Part shown: positions 1 through 6,274 of the stretch, in pieces
Layout of the letters: each line of letters opens with the position of its first letter
Numbering within the stretch: the first letter of the stretch is position 1
NCBI GenBank assembly: GCA_003695215.1
Contig: RFIM01000226.1
Location: 1-8,202, forward strand
Direction: 5' to 3'
DNA length: 8,202 nt
Origin: Chloroflexota bacterium
Lineage (GTDB): Bacteria; Chloroflexota; Anaerolineae; Aggregatilineales; UBA2796
Translations under genes and position numbers: made by a program
The notes under the pieces: model-generated
Seen by the model: the letters and a program-made list of their open reading frames with translations, nothing else
Told to the model about the DNA's origin: nothing
Databases searched by the model: none

Positions 1-2
1 AT

Positions 3-575
3 CAAGGCGAGCCTGCGCACGCCTTCTACCTTCTGCAGCACGGTAAAATGCGCCTTGTGCAACACACACCTGAAGGCAAAGATGTGACCTTAGCCACCTT
101 CAGCGATGGCGATCTGATTGGCCTGATCGTGGCCCTCAACGGCGATCCGTACCCTGCCAGCGCCGAAGCGCTCGAGCGTTGCGATTTGCTGGCATTTCAG
201 GGCGCGCTGATGTGGGAAATCATGCTGCAGCACGCGCCGCTAGCCGTGCGCGTTGTGCGCATGCTGGCAGCGCGCCTTCATGAAGCGCATGAGCGCATTC
301 GCGAGCTGAGCACCGAGCGCGTTCAGCAGCGTTTGGCGCGCTCGCTAGTGCGCCTGGCGCATAAGGTCGGCGTGCCGCAAAGCGATGGCAGCATCTATCT
401 GAATATGCGCCTGAGCCGTCAGGATTTGGCGCAGATGAACGGCACAACTTTGGAGACAGTCAGCCGAACGCTGACGGCATGGCAGCGCGAGGGCTTGATC
501 GAGGTAGGGCGTGAGCAGATCACTATTCTCAAGCCGACCGAGTTGGCGTTAATCGCCGACGATTTGCCAAACTAA
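3..575 (+). CDS. Crp/Fnr-family transcriptional regulator, 5'-truncated by the window edge
   Basis: This is a DNA-binding transcription factor of the Crp/Fnr family. The reading frame is open from base 3, and the residues before the internal ATG at 48 (QGEPAHAFYLLQHGK) match the usual cyclic-nucleotide-fold sheet, so the true start lies outside the window. About 190 codons are visible. They show the end of the beta-roll (GDLIG near 108-122), a dimerisation helix (about 230-305) and a winged helix-turn-helix at 411-482 (LSRQDLA...TTLETVSRTL), the recognition-helix signature of the family. The usual cAMP-binding GE and RSA elements read GL and YPA, so cAMP binding is unlikely; this is inference. 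The Fnr iron-sulphur cysteines would lie upstream and cannot be judged. The TAA stop (573-575) overlaps the TAG of the convergent phosphatase gene. Effector and targets cannot be told. Confidence 0.93.
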   Translation, partial: QGEPAHAFYLLQHGKMRLVQHTPEGKDVTLATFSDGDLIGLIVALNGDPYPASAEALERCDLLAFQGALMWEIMLQHAPLAVRVVRMLAARLHEAHERIRELSTERVQQRLARSLVRLAHKVGVPQSDGSIYLNMRLSRQDLAQMNGTTLETVSRTLTAWQREGLIEVGREQITILKPTELALIADDLPN

Positions 576-1876
576 TCGCGCGCAAGCACAGCGAGCGTAC
601 GATCATCGAATGAGCCGCGCCGCTCATAGCTGATCAGGCTCAGCAGCGCGCTCGCGCGCAGGTGCAGCGGATAGCATAGAACGCGCTCTCGCAGCTTGCC
701 GAACAGATTCGTCCGCAATAACTCGTCGCGCACTTCTAAATCGCCAGAGAGTCCATCGGTCATCAAGGCGACAATGTCCAGGCGCTCGTCAAACTGATAG
801 ACTTTGGCACGCCGCTTCCACTGGTTGAGCGGCGCGCTCGTCAAAAAGAGCGTGCGCCCATCATCATCAGGATCGGTATCAGGCTCGGTCAATGCGTAGA
901 TTTGGCCGTCTACACTTTCTGCCACAACCAGCCCATCGCCGATGTGTACCACGCCAACATAGCAGCTGGTATCGAGTGGAAAATGCACTAAGAGCTGCAG
1001 CGTGGTGTTCAAATCGCTAACAGGGAGGTGCTCAGCGCCGGCGAAGCTGAAGAGCGCCTGATAAGCGGCTTCTAAGCCCGTCCAAATGGCGCGTCCAAGG
1101 TCCTCAGGCGTAGGCGAGGCAGGCGCGCGCTCTTGAATGGCGGCCACGGCGCTCTCGACAACCAAGTTCGAGCCGACACGCGCTAGAGCAGCAGAGCCCG
1201 CGCCATCAGCCACAGCCAAGATATTCCAGTGCGCAGTTGCGCCGAGCGCAAAGGCATCGTCGCGGAAAGTGCCATGATGCGCGTGCGTGCGTCCGCGCGT
1301 GCTGGCGCCGAGCAAGCTATAGCCGCGCGCGCCGCGCATTGAGCGCGTCAGCTGATCGGGATAAGCAAAAGCATCCTGAGCATTGCTGGGCAAATTGCGC
1401 CAACGCGTCGTCATCATGCGTATAGGCGGCAAGGGCGCTTCGGGCACAAACGTCGGCTGTAATTTCTGCAGCAGCTTTTCGAACCAGGCGAAGGCAGCAT
1501 CAAGCTGTTGCGAAGTCTGAGCAGCCAGGCGATAAGGCGCGCGCGGCACAGGCTGCTGCGCCGTGAGCGCTGCAAGCTGACTCAGGTCGCTGAGCGCTGC
1601 GCCGTCAAAGAAAGCGACGTAGAGCAAGTGGCGCTCGCTCAACCAGGCCTGAAGGGCAGCTTGCCAGCCTTGGGCCAAAGGGCGCGCCAAGATCAGCAGC
1701 GCGATCGCCTCTGCCTGTGGCAGCTGAGCTGCCCAGCTCTCCTCAAGCGAGCGCACTTGCACCTCTAGCGGCGCCAAGCCGCGCAAGCGCGCCTCCAGCA
1801 GGGCTGCCAATATGTCAAGATCGGGCGGCGACGACCAACCGCGCGAATCTACGATCAAATGGACTACAGGCGGCAT
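572..1876 (-). CDS. PP2C-type serine/threonine protein phosphatase with an uncharacterised N-terminal domain
   Basis: The C-terminal half is a PP2C-like phosphatase (PP2C_2 type), which removes phosphate from Ser/Thr using metals held by aspartates. In the 434-residue product the motifs run in family order: GRTHAHHGTFRDD (195-207), VADGAGSA (222-229), VGVVHIGDG (307-315), MTDGLSGD (372-379) and SFDDRT (422-427), so the metal-binding Asp set looks intact and the enzyme probably active. Residues 1-165 are extra compared with a minimal PP2C. They seem to alternate strands and helices (VVHLIVDS, IALLIL, LLYVAFF), but I do not recognise the fold. No signal peptide or membrane span is visible, so the protein is cytoplasmic. 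The ATG at 1876 lies 13 bp after the VWA gene and has no strong Shine-Dalgarno, which suggests translational coupling. The pairing with a TerY/YegL-like VWA protein resembles the TerY-phosphorylation triad. Its substrate and partner kinase are unknown. Confidence 0.9.
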   Translation of the reverse strand: MPPVVHLIVDSRGWSSPPDLDILAALLEARLRGLAPLEVQVRSLEESWAAQLPQAEAIALLILARPLAQGWQAALQAWLSERHLLYVAFFDGAALSDLSQLAALTAQQPVPRAPYRLAAQTSQQLDAAFAWFEKLLQKLQPTFVPEAPLPPIRMMTTRWRNLPSNAQDAFAYPDQLTRSMRGARGYSLLGASTRGRTHAHHGTFRDDAFALGATAHWNILAVADGAGSAALARVGSNLVVESAVAAIQERAPASPTPEDLGRAIWTGLEAAYQALFSFAGAEHLPVSDLNTTLQLLVHFPLDTSCYVGVVHIGDGLVVAESVDGQIYALTEPDTDPDDDGRTLFLTSAPLNQWKRRAKVYQFDERLDIVALMTDGLSGDLEVRDELLRTNLFGKLRERVLCYPLHLRASALLSLISYERRGSFDDRTLAVLARD

Positions 1877-1889
1877 AAGCAGCTATGCT

Positions 1890-2555
1890 TCAAGTGCTGC
1901 GATCCCACTTCATGACGGGCGGCAAGGGCGGTGCATCTAAGCCGCTCTCTTCAGGCCGCGCTCCGATGCGCTGGCTGGTCTTTTGGATGCTGGATGAGAC
2001 CCAGCGGAAGAATTGCTTGAGCGCATCAGGGGTAGTGTCTTTCATGTAGAGCACGTCATTGGTGATCGCGTGCAAAGTCTCTGTGTTGACGTTTGAGCCA
2101 CAGCCGAGCGCCACAAAGGCGCCGATCTTGTTGCCGTGCTGCTGCTTAAAGCGCGCCACTGCAGGCTGCCAATCGTCAGTTGGCGCGCCATCAGTTAACA
2201 GAAAGACGAGCGGACGATAATCGCCTTTGCGACCTTCTGTATTCGGAATCAGCTCGCGACTCATCACCTGCTCAAGCAAGGTGATCGCTGCACCGAGTGC
2301 CGTCTGGCCTTCGGCGCGCAATGTCGGCGGATTAAAGTTTTCCACAGAGGCGAGCGGCGCCACTTGCTGTGCGCCATCAGCAAAAGTGATCACACTCAAG
2401 TAGACTGTCTCAATGGCGTGCGGATTGTTCAGCAATTCCTGATGAATCATAGTGACGCCTTGCTGCACTGCCTGGATCGGCGCGCCGCGCATCGAGCCCG
2501 ATGTATCCAGCAGTAGGTAGACAGGGCGCCGTCGGACGAATTGTTCAGCGTTCAA
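1890..2555 (-). CDS. TerY/YegL-type von Willebrand factor A domain protein
   Basis: This is a single-domain VWA protein of 221 residues, close in length and sequence style to YegL/TerY proteins. It has a complete metal-ion-dependent adhesion site: DTSGS at 17-21, a threonine in GQTALG at 83-88, and TDG at 121-123 followed by PTDDW. The stretches ETVYLSVITF (49-58), RPLVFLLTDG (114-123) and FFRWVSSSI (182-190) are typical of the family. No signal peptide or membrane span is seen, so it is probably cytoplasmic. Family members are thought to bind partner proteins through Mg2+ and occur in Ter-type stress clusters with a PP2C phosphatase and a kinase. Here the PP2C gene follows 13 bp downstream and no kinase is adjacent. 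The start is TTG, chosen because a strong GGGAGG (2567-2562) lies 6 nt before it. The last ~25 residues (ARPEESGLDAPPLPP...) form a proline-rich, probably disordered tail. Confidence 0.92.
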   Translation of the reverse strand: MNAEQFVRRRPVYLLLDTSGSMRGAPIQAVQQGVTMIHQELLNNPHAIETVYLSVITFADGAQQVAPLASVENFNPPTLRAEGQTALGAAITLLEQVMSRELIPNTEGRKGDYRPLVFLLTDGAPTDDWQPAVARFKQQHGNKIGAFVALGCGSNVNTETLHAITNDVLYMKDTTPDALKQFFRWVSSSIQKTSQRIGARPEESGLDAPPLPPVMKWDRST

Positions 2556-2556
2556 G

Positions 2557-2602
2557 AGATACCTCCCAATAGCTTATGCGATTAAGATACCACTGAGATA
2601 CT
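2557..2602. repeat. Three copies of a short motif (agatac[c/t]) in the gap before the VWA gene
   Basis: The heptamer agatacc occurs at 2557-2563 and 2585-2591, and agatact at 2596-2602, all in the same orientation within 46 bp. The first copy overlaps the ribosome-binding site of the VWA gene. It could be an operator or simply chance. Copy spacing is 28 and 11 bp. Confidence 0.35.
2562..2567 (-). promoter_or_regulatory. Shine-Dalgarno site fixing the TTG start of the VWA gene
   Basis: On the minus strand the bases read GGGAGG, 6 nt before the TTG at 2555-2553. No ATG or GTG is comparably placed, so this site supports the rare TTG start. Confidence 0.75.
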
Positions 2603-2620
2603 ACAAAAGCGGGCACTGCC

Positions 2621-3871
2621 CTAGCGCGGCCTGCGAACAACCAAGTCGGTGAAGCGCGCCTGGCTTGTAGGCGCAGCGAACGTACCTGCTGTCAGTAAGA
2701 TGCCATAATCTGCCTGACTTCTGAGCGCGATACTCCTAGCGCGGCCCACTTGTACGCCATCGACGAAAAGCGTGAAGATCGGGCCGACAGCGCGTACGCG
2801 CAATGTATGCCTGGCAGAGGGATCGAAGTTAGGGATGCGCGTCGCCCTGATTAGCGTGCTGATGGTCGTGCCGCCGCGCTGCGCCGTGAAGGTGAACTCG
2901 CCTGTGCCGCGCACCTCGAATAGGTAGAAGAGCGTATGCTCGCCTTCTTTGTAAGCGCGCACGCCAACGCCATAGCTCCATTCGCGGTTTGTAGTCGGCG
3001 CATCATTGATCACCTGCACTTGTAGGTCTATATCTTGTGGGAAGCGCTGAGCGGGCTGGCTCCAGCTGAGCACGTTTGCTTTCAGCACCTCAAAGACGAG
3101 CGCATTGTCCTCAAGGCGCACACGGCTGTTGTCGCTATCTCCTATTCCCCAATCGTTCGGGTTGCTGCTAGGGAATGTCTCGCGCAGCAAGACGCGCTCG
3201 GGCACGGCTTCATAGACGGCAATTTTGCGGAACTCGACTGTTTGTCGGCTGACGCCGCTATAGGTGCCGGCCATCAAACCGAAGAACTGCTCGCGATTGG
3301 GCGATAGCGCCAAGGTGTCGTCCGTGAATTGGCGAACCAGGCGATTGTTCACGTAGAAGGTGAACTTATTGCCTTCGGCCAAAACGCGCAGTCGAATTGG
3401 CCGATTGGCACTGAAATCGGCAAGCTCGCCATAGGCGATGTTATCGACGTAGCTGGTTGCCTCGGGCGGGCGCACTGAAAATTCCCATGTGCCGTTGCCT
3501 GCCACGCCAAAGTGATAAAACGTGCCCTCAAAGTCGCGCTCGCTGACGCGCAACAGCACTGCCAGATTCCAATTGCCGCTGGTATCAGGCGCGATCACGC
3601 GCGCCTCAACTTCGATCTCAACGGCATCAGGCACAGTGAGCGCAGGTGTGATCCAAGCTGCCTTGCCTTCTTCGCTAACTGTGATGACTACAGCGTTCTG
3701 TGTCACGCGCAGCGTGCCGAAGTCGCCTGCCAACTTCCAGCCGCTGTAGTTACCGCCAAAAGTCTCCTCGAACAGCAGGCGCCGATCCGTTTGCGCAGCG
3801 CTCGGCGCGTTAGGCAGGCACAGCAGGCTGATAGCGATCATCAATATCAACACACGGCTCAAAGGCGACAT
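2621..3871 (-). CDS. Secreted protein with two tandem LamG/DUF1080-like (concanavalin A-like) domains
   Basis: The product has 416 residues from the ATG at 3871. It begins with a signal peptide: basic SPLSR, then a hydrophobic core (VLILMIAISLLCLP) and PSAAQ as a likely signal peptidase I site near residue 26-27. The cysteine in LLC lacks a proper lipobox. After this come two homologous domains of about 190 residues. Domain 1 covers 32-222, starting LLFEETF...GW, with FYVNN (172-176) and GLMAGTYSG (198-206). Domain 2 covers 226-416, starting VLLRETF...DW, with LFVDG (368-372) and GILLTAGTF (390-398). This is the layout of LamG/DUF1080-like jelly rolls, which usually bind carbohydrate or wall material; no catalytic residues can be named. 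An in-frame start at 3910 exists, but only the ATG at 3871 has a good ribosome site. The gene lies 59 bp after the small membrane-protein gene and 65 bp before the VWA gene. Ligand unknown. Confidence 0.85.
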   Translation of the reverse strand: MSPLSRVLILMIAISLLCLPNAPSAAQTDRRLLFEETFGGNYSGWKLAGDFGTLRVTQNAVVITVSEEGKAAWITPALTVPDAVEIEVEARVIAPDTSGNWNLAVLLRVSERDFEGTFYHFGVAGNGTWEFSVRPPEATSYVDNIAYGELADFSANRPIRLRVLAEGNKFTFYVNNRLVRQFTDDTLALSPNREQFFGLMAGTYSGVSRQTVEFRKIAVYEAVPERVLLRETFPSSNPNDWGIGDSDNSRVRLEDNALVFEVLKANVLSWSQPAQRFPQDIDLQVQVINDAPTTNREWSYGVGVRAYKEGEHTLFYLFEVRGTGEFTFTAQRGGTTISTLIRATRIPNFDPSARHTLRVRAVGPIFTLFVDGVQVGRARSIALRSQADYGILLTAGTFAAPTSQARFTDLVVRRPR

Positions 3872-3880
3872 AGCGCGCTT

Positions 3881-3886
3881 CTCCTC
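3881..3886 (-). promoter_or_regulatory. Shine-Dalgarno site fixing the start of the two-domain secreted protein
   Basis: On the minus strand GAGGAG lies 9 nt before the ATG at 3871. It selects this start over the in-frame codons at 3910 and 3895, which would place 13 or 8 polar residues ahead of the signal peptide. Confidence 0.65.
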
Positions 3887-3930
3887 ATCATGCATTTGCG
3901 CACGGCACAAGCGTTCGGCGTGGCACTCGA

Positions 3931-4161
3931 TTATTTGTCCGACTCCTTTGGCGGCTCATCTTCAGGAAAGCGCGGCGGTCGGCGGAAGTCGTGGCGAATG
4001 CGCTGCGCGGCAAAGAGCAGGCCGCTCACAATGGCGGCGATCACCAACATATCGAAAAACTGCGGCGTGAGAAAATCCATGTGCGCCTGAACGACTGAAG
4101 CAGCGAGCCTATGCCAATGGTAGCCGAATTCAGGCGCTAAGACAAGCCGTTGGCCAATCAC
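3931..4161 (-). CDS. Small single-span membrane protein, unrecognised
   Basis: I do not recognise this family. The longest form is 76 residues from a GTG at 4161 that overlaps the TGA of the upstream peptidase gene as GTGA, a common sign of translational coupling. One hydrophobic segment, about 35-53 (FFDMLVIAAIVSGLLFAA), is followed by a basic stretch (QRIRHDFRRPPR) and an acidic, proline-rich tail (FPEDEPPKESDK). By the positive-inside rule the N-terminus faces outward and the tail lies in the cytoplasm. An internal ATG at 4080 would give a 49-residue protein that keeps the whole membrane segment, with a weak AGG upstream. The first 27 residues have no family look, so the shorter form is quite possible. 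The position between two envelope-type genes suggests an envelope role; nothing more can be said. Confidence 0.6.
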   Translation of the reverse strand: MIGQRLVLAPEFGYHWHRLAASVVQAHMDFLTPQFFDMLVIAAIVSGLLFAAQRIRHDFRRPPRFPEDEPPKESDK

Positions 4162-6011
4162 GGCTTGGCAGGACGGTTGCCATAGATAAACAGGCGCGGA
4201 TCGGCGTAATCGCGCTCAATACGCGTCATATCCAGGCCAGGCCAATCGCCGGGCGAGTTTTCCAGGATGCGCGTCGGGCTGATATCGAAATGCAAGTGTG
4301 GCGCCGAGCGGAAGAGGCCGTAGGCATCGCTGATGACGGCAATGCGCTGCCCGCGCACTACGCGATCGCCCGCGCGCACCAACAGCTCGCCAACATGCCC
4401 ATAGCGGCTGTAGACCACTTGCCCGTTGCTGATGAGCGGATCGTGCTGAATCACGATCACATCGCCCCAGCTGCCCGCCAAACGCCCCGCGTGAGTCACC
4501 ACGCCGCTTGCCACAGCGTGAACAGGCTGCCCAAGCGTGCTGCCGCGCTGTAGAATCAGATCATCGCCTGTGTGAATGGTCGGCTTGCCCAGCAGCGCAT
4601 AGCGACTCTTGTACGGATTGGTTGAGAGCCAAGTCTCAGGCCAGGTGCTGCCACCGCGCGCTTGGCGCTCTTGCGGCAAGCCAACGGGCGAATCAAAGCC
4701 GTCGGCCAAGTAGCGCGGCGGCCGATTCCAGCCTAGCACCTGCCGCCAACGTATGGCATCGAAGGCGATCTCGCGTCCGCGCTCGCCAGTCAGGTCATTC
4801 AGGAAGACGACGCCCGCGTTCGGATTGCTGGCATCGAACTGATAAACGCCCAAAGACACCCAGAGCGAGTCTACAGCGATCTGCGAGACGCGCACTTCAA
4901 AGTCCGCTTGTTGGCCGAGGATGCCGTTGATCTTGTAGCGGGCGTTGCGCGTCGAGCCGTGCTGCGAGGGCACATAGGCGGCGATCTCATACCAGCCGCT
5001 GGCAGGCAAGCGCGGCGCCCAGCGCACCCAGACTCGGCTATAGGCGTTGTTCGTGGCGATGTAGCGACTCGTCCAGCCTTCCTCGTTCTGGAAGCTCTGC
5101 AACGGATTGGGCGAGCCATCGTAAGTGCCTTCGGCGTAGCCGATCTCGTTCGGCTTGACGATGATCTCGGCGCCATAGCGCCCGTCGGTCGGCCTATCAC
5201 CGATGCCGATCGGCACCTCGCCCGTCATCTTGACATTGACGGCAGGATACCAAGTGCGGTTGAGCGTACCGAAGCGGAACCAGCTCAAGCCGGGCGCTTT
5301 ATAGGTCACTGTTGCCACCACGCGCGCTCGATCCATATCTGCGCGCGTCAGGCGATTGCCTGAGCCTTGATAGCCCTGCAAGACAGGGATGATCGGCAAG
5401 CCATAATTGCCCCAAGTGTTGTAGACCATCTGCAGCGCGGCGTCGGGCGTCTGGTTGAAATCAGCCCAGTAAGTTTGCGGATGAATGCTGTTGATGTAGG
5501 GGCGCCATTCTTGCGGGAAAATGCTGTTGTAGTGCCAGGGGCGCGGATCGACGCTCATGCCGATGTGGAAGTCAGCGGGCAAGCCCGCTCGTAAGCGCGT
5601 CATGAACGGACGCACATTGGCGCGCCCGCCAACCCAGTAGCCCGTGAACGGCTCGACATCTAAGATCAGCGAGCGCACGCCCGGGCGGCTGCAGGCTTGT
5701 ATCGCCAAGTCCGCCTCAGCAATCGGATTGATGCCCTTTGGAATGTACCAAGCGTGAAATTCGAGGTCCGCTGCTGCCAACTTAGCGACCCAACGATCAA
5801 TATCGGCGACGCCACGAATGGCCAGATCAGGTTTCGGATCGCCGCGCCCGATATTGCCCATCCATTCGTCTGCCTCGCCAATCTTGACCCAAACCGCCTC
5901 GACCGCAGGCGCAAATTCCTTCAATACGCTGATGATCTGGTCAATAGTATCCTCAGCGACCGTGCGTCCGTGCACGTACCACACAGCCACTTTGCCGTTA
6001 TACACGGTCAT
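4158..6011 (-). CDS. Three-domain cell-wall protein: glycosidase-like TIM barrel, golvesin-like domain and M23 metallopeptidase
   Basis: The product is about 617 residues, numbered from the ATG at 6011. Residues ~8-250 resemble a glycosyl-hydrolase TIM barrel (GH25/GH18-like), with a DxE pair in LILDVEP (D118, E120) and SIHPQTYWADF further on. Residues ~282-425 match golvesin/Xly-type binding domains (RVWVRWAPRLPASGWYEIAAYVP, VSLGVYQFD, IAFDAIRW). Residues ~468-580 are an M23 (LytM-type) peptidase with HTGDD (H480, D484), YGH (H539) and HLHFD (H572, H574), so the zinc ligands are present. M23 enzymes cut peptidoglycan cross-links, so both glycan- and peptide-cleaving parts may be fused here. 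There is no signal peptide, and an in-frame TGA at 6026-6024 blocks a longer start. An earlier GTG at 6014 is possible, but AAGGGAG is better spaced for the ATG. The 3' end overlaps the next gene by GTGA. Domain assignment is firm for M23, moderate for the other two. Confidence 0.9.
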   Translation of the reverse strand: MTVYNGKVAVWYVHGRTVAEDTIDQIISVLKEFAPAVEAVWVKIGEADEWMGNIGRGDPKPDLAIRGVADIDRWVAKLAAADLEFHAWYIPKGINPIAEADLAIQACSRPGVRSLILDVEPFTGYWVGGRANVRPFMTRLRAGLPADFHIGMSVDPRPWHYNSIFPQEWRPYINSIHPQTYWADFNQTPDAALQMVYNTWGNYGLPIIPVLQGYQGSGNRLTRADMDRARVVATVTYKAPGLSWFRFGTLNRTWYPAVNVKMTGEVPIGIGDRPTDGRYGAEIIVKPNEIGYAEGTYDGSPNPLQSFQNEEGWTSRYIATNNAYSRVWVRWAPRLPASGWYEIAAYVPSQHGSTRNARYKINGILGQQADFEVRVSQIAVDSLWVSLGVYQFDASNPNAGVVFLNDLTGERGREIAFDAIRWRQVLGWNRPPRYLADGFDSPVGLPQERQARGGSTWPETWLSTNPYKSRYALLGKPTIHTGDDLILQRGSTLGQPVHAVASGVVTHAGRLAGSWGDVIVIQHDPLISNGQVVYSRYGHVGELLVRAGDRVVRGQRIAVISDAYGLFRSAPHLHFDISPTRILENSPGDWPGLDMTRIERDYADPRLFIYGNRPAKP

Positions 6012-6017
6012 CACAAG

Positions 6018-6024
6018 CTCCCTT
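6018..6024 (-). promoter_or_regulatory. Shine-Dalgarno site of the M23 fusion gene
   Basis: AAGGGAG on the minus strand lies 6 nt before the ATG at 6011 and only 3 nt before the GTG at 6014, favouring the ATG. It abuts an in-frame TGA (6026-6024). Confidence 0.65.
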
Positions 6025-6051
6025 CAGCCACAAACGCTTTCATAACCGCGT

Positions 6052-6080
6052 ATTGTAGCCGTGAATGCTTGACAGGGAAA
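6052..6080 (-). promoter_or_regulatory. Candidate sigma-70-type promoter for the minus-strand run
   Basis: On the minus strand TACAAT (6057-6052) matches the -10 consensus at five of six bases. Seventeen bases upstream lies TTTCCC (6080-6075), a poor -35 element. A start near 6045 would give a leader of about 30 nt. Sequence evidence only. Confidence 0.35.
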
Positions 6081-6167
6081 ATCAGCGTGCAAGGGCGCTG
6101 TGGTGAGCGCGCCTTTCGCAATTTTGTAACGATTGGCCGCATAGAGCGTACAGCGCCGCGTAGCTTG

Positions 6168-6176
6168 TGCTAAGAT
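6168..6176 (+). promoter_or_regulatory. Candidate extended -10 promoter element for cpaF
   Basis: The bases TGCTAAGAT contain a TGn extension followed by TAAGAT, four of six matches to the -10 consensus. No convincing -35 is seen, which extended -10 promoters can tolerate. It would give a leader of about 90 nt before cpaF. Weak evidence. Confidence 0.28.
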
Positions 6177-6257
6177 GAGAGCGCAATCCTGAGGCAGCTG
6201 ATCGCGCCCTTGGCTCAGAAGTTGCGCGGGATCGCCCATCACACGCTGAAGAACTAC

Positions 6258-6264
6258 GAGAGGT
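6258..6264 (+). promoter_or_regulatory. Shine-Dalgarno site of cpaF
   Basis: GAGAGGT lies 10 nt before the ATG at 6275 and supports that start, which keeps the proline-rich N-terminal tail in the protein. Confidence 0.6.
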
Positions 6265-6274
6265 ACGCCAGACT

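Noticed and set aside
3778..3871. Possible lipoprotein signal (cysteine in LLC) of the secreted two-domain protein
   Set aside because: The residue before the cysteine is leucine, not a small residue, so the lipobox pattern fails; a PSAAQ signal peptidase I site fits better.
3512..4090. Long plus-strand frame (192 codons) opposite the signal-peptide end of the secreted protein
   Set aside because: It is antisense to two better-supported genes, has no recognisable motif or ribosome site, and arises from high GC content.
4908..5363. Plus-strand frame opposite the golvesin-like and barrel regions
   Set aside because: It is a shadow of the well-supported M23 fusion gene, with no motif of its own.
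6069..6074. Perfect TTGACA on the plus strand in the divergent intergenic region
   Set aside because: There is no -10-like sequence at 16-18 bp downstream (6091-6098 is aagggcgc), so it is not a convincing promoter.
6024..6242. Minus-strand frame immediately upstream of, and in frame with, the M23 fusion gene
   Set aside because: It was examined as a possible missing signal peptide. Its translation has no hydrophobic signal core and it ends at the TGA before the ribosome site.
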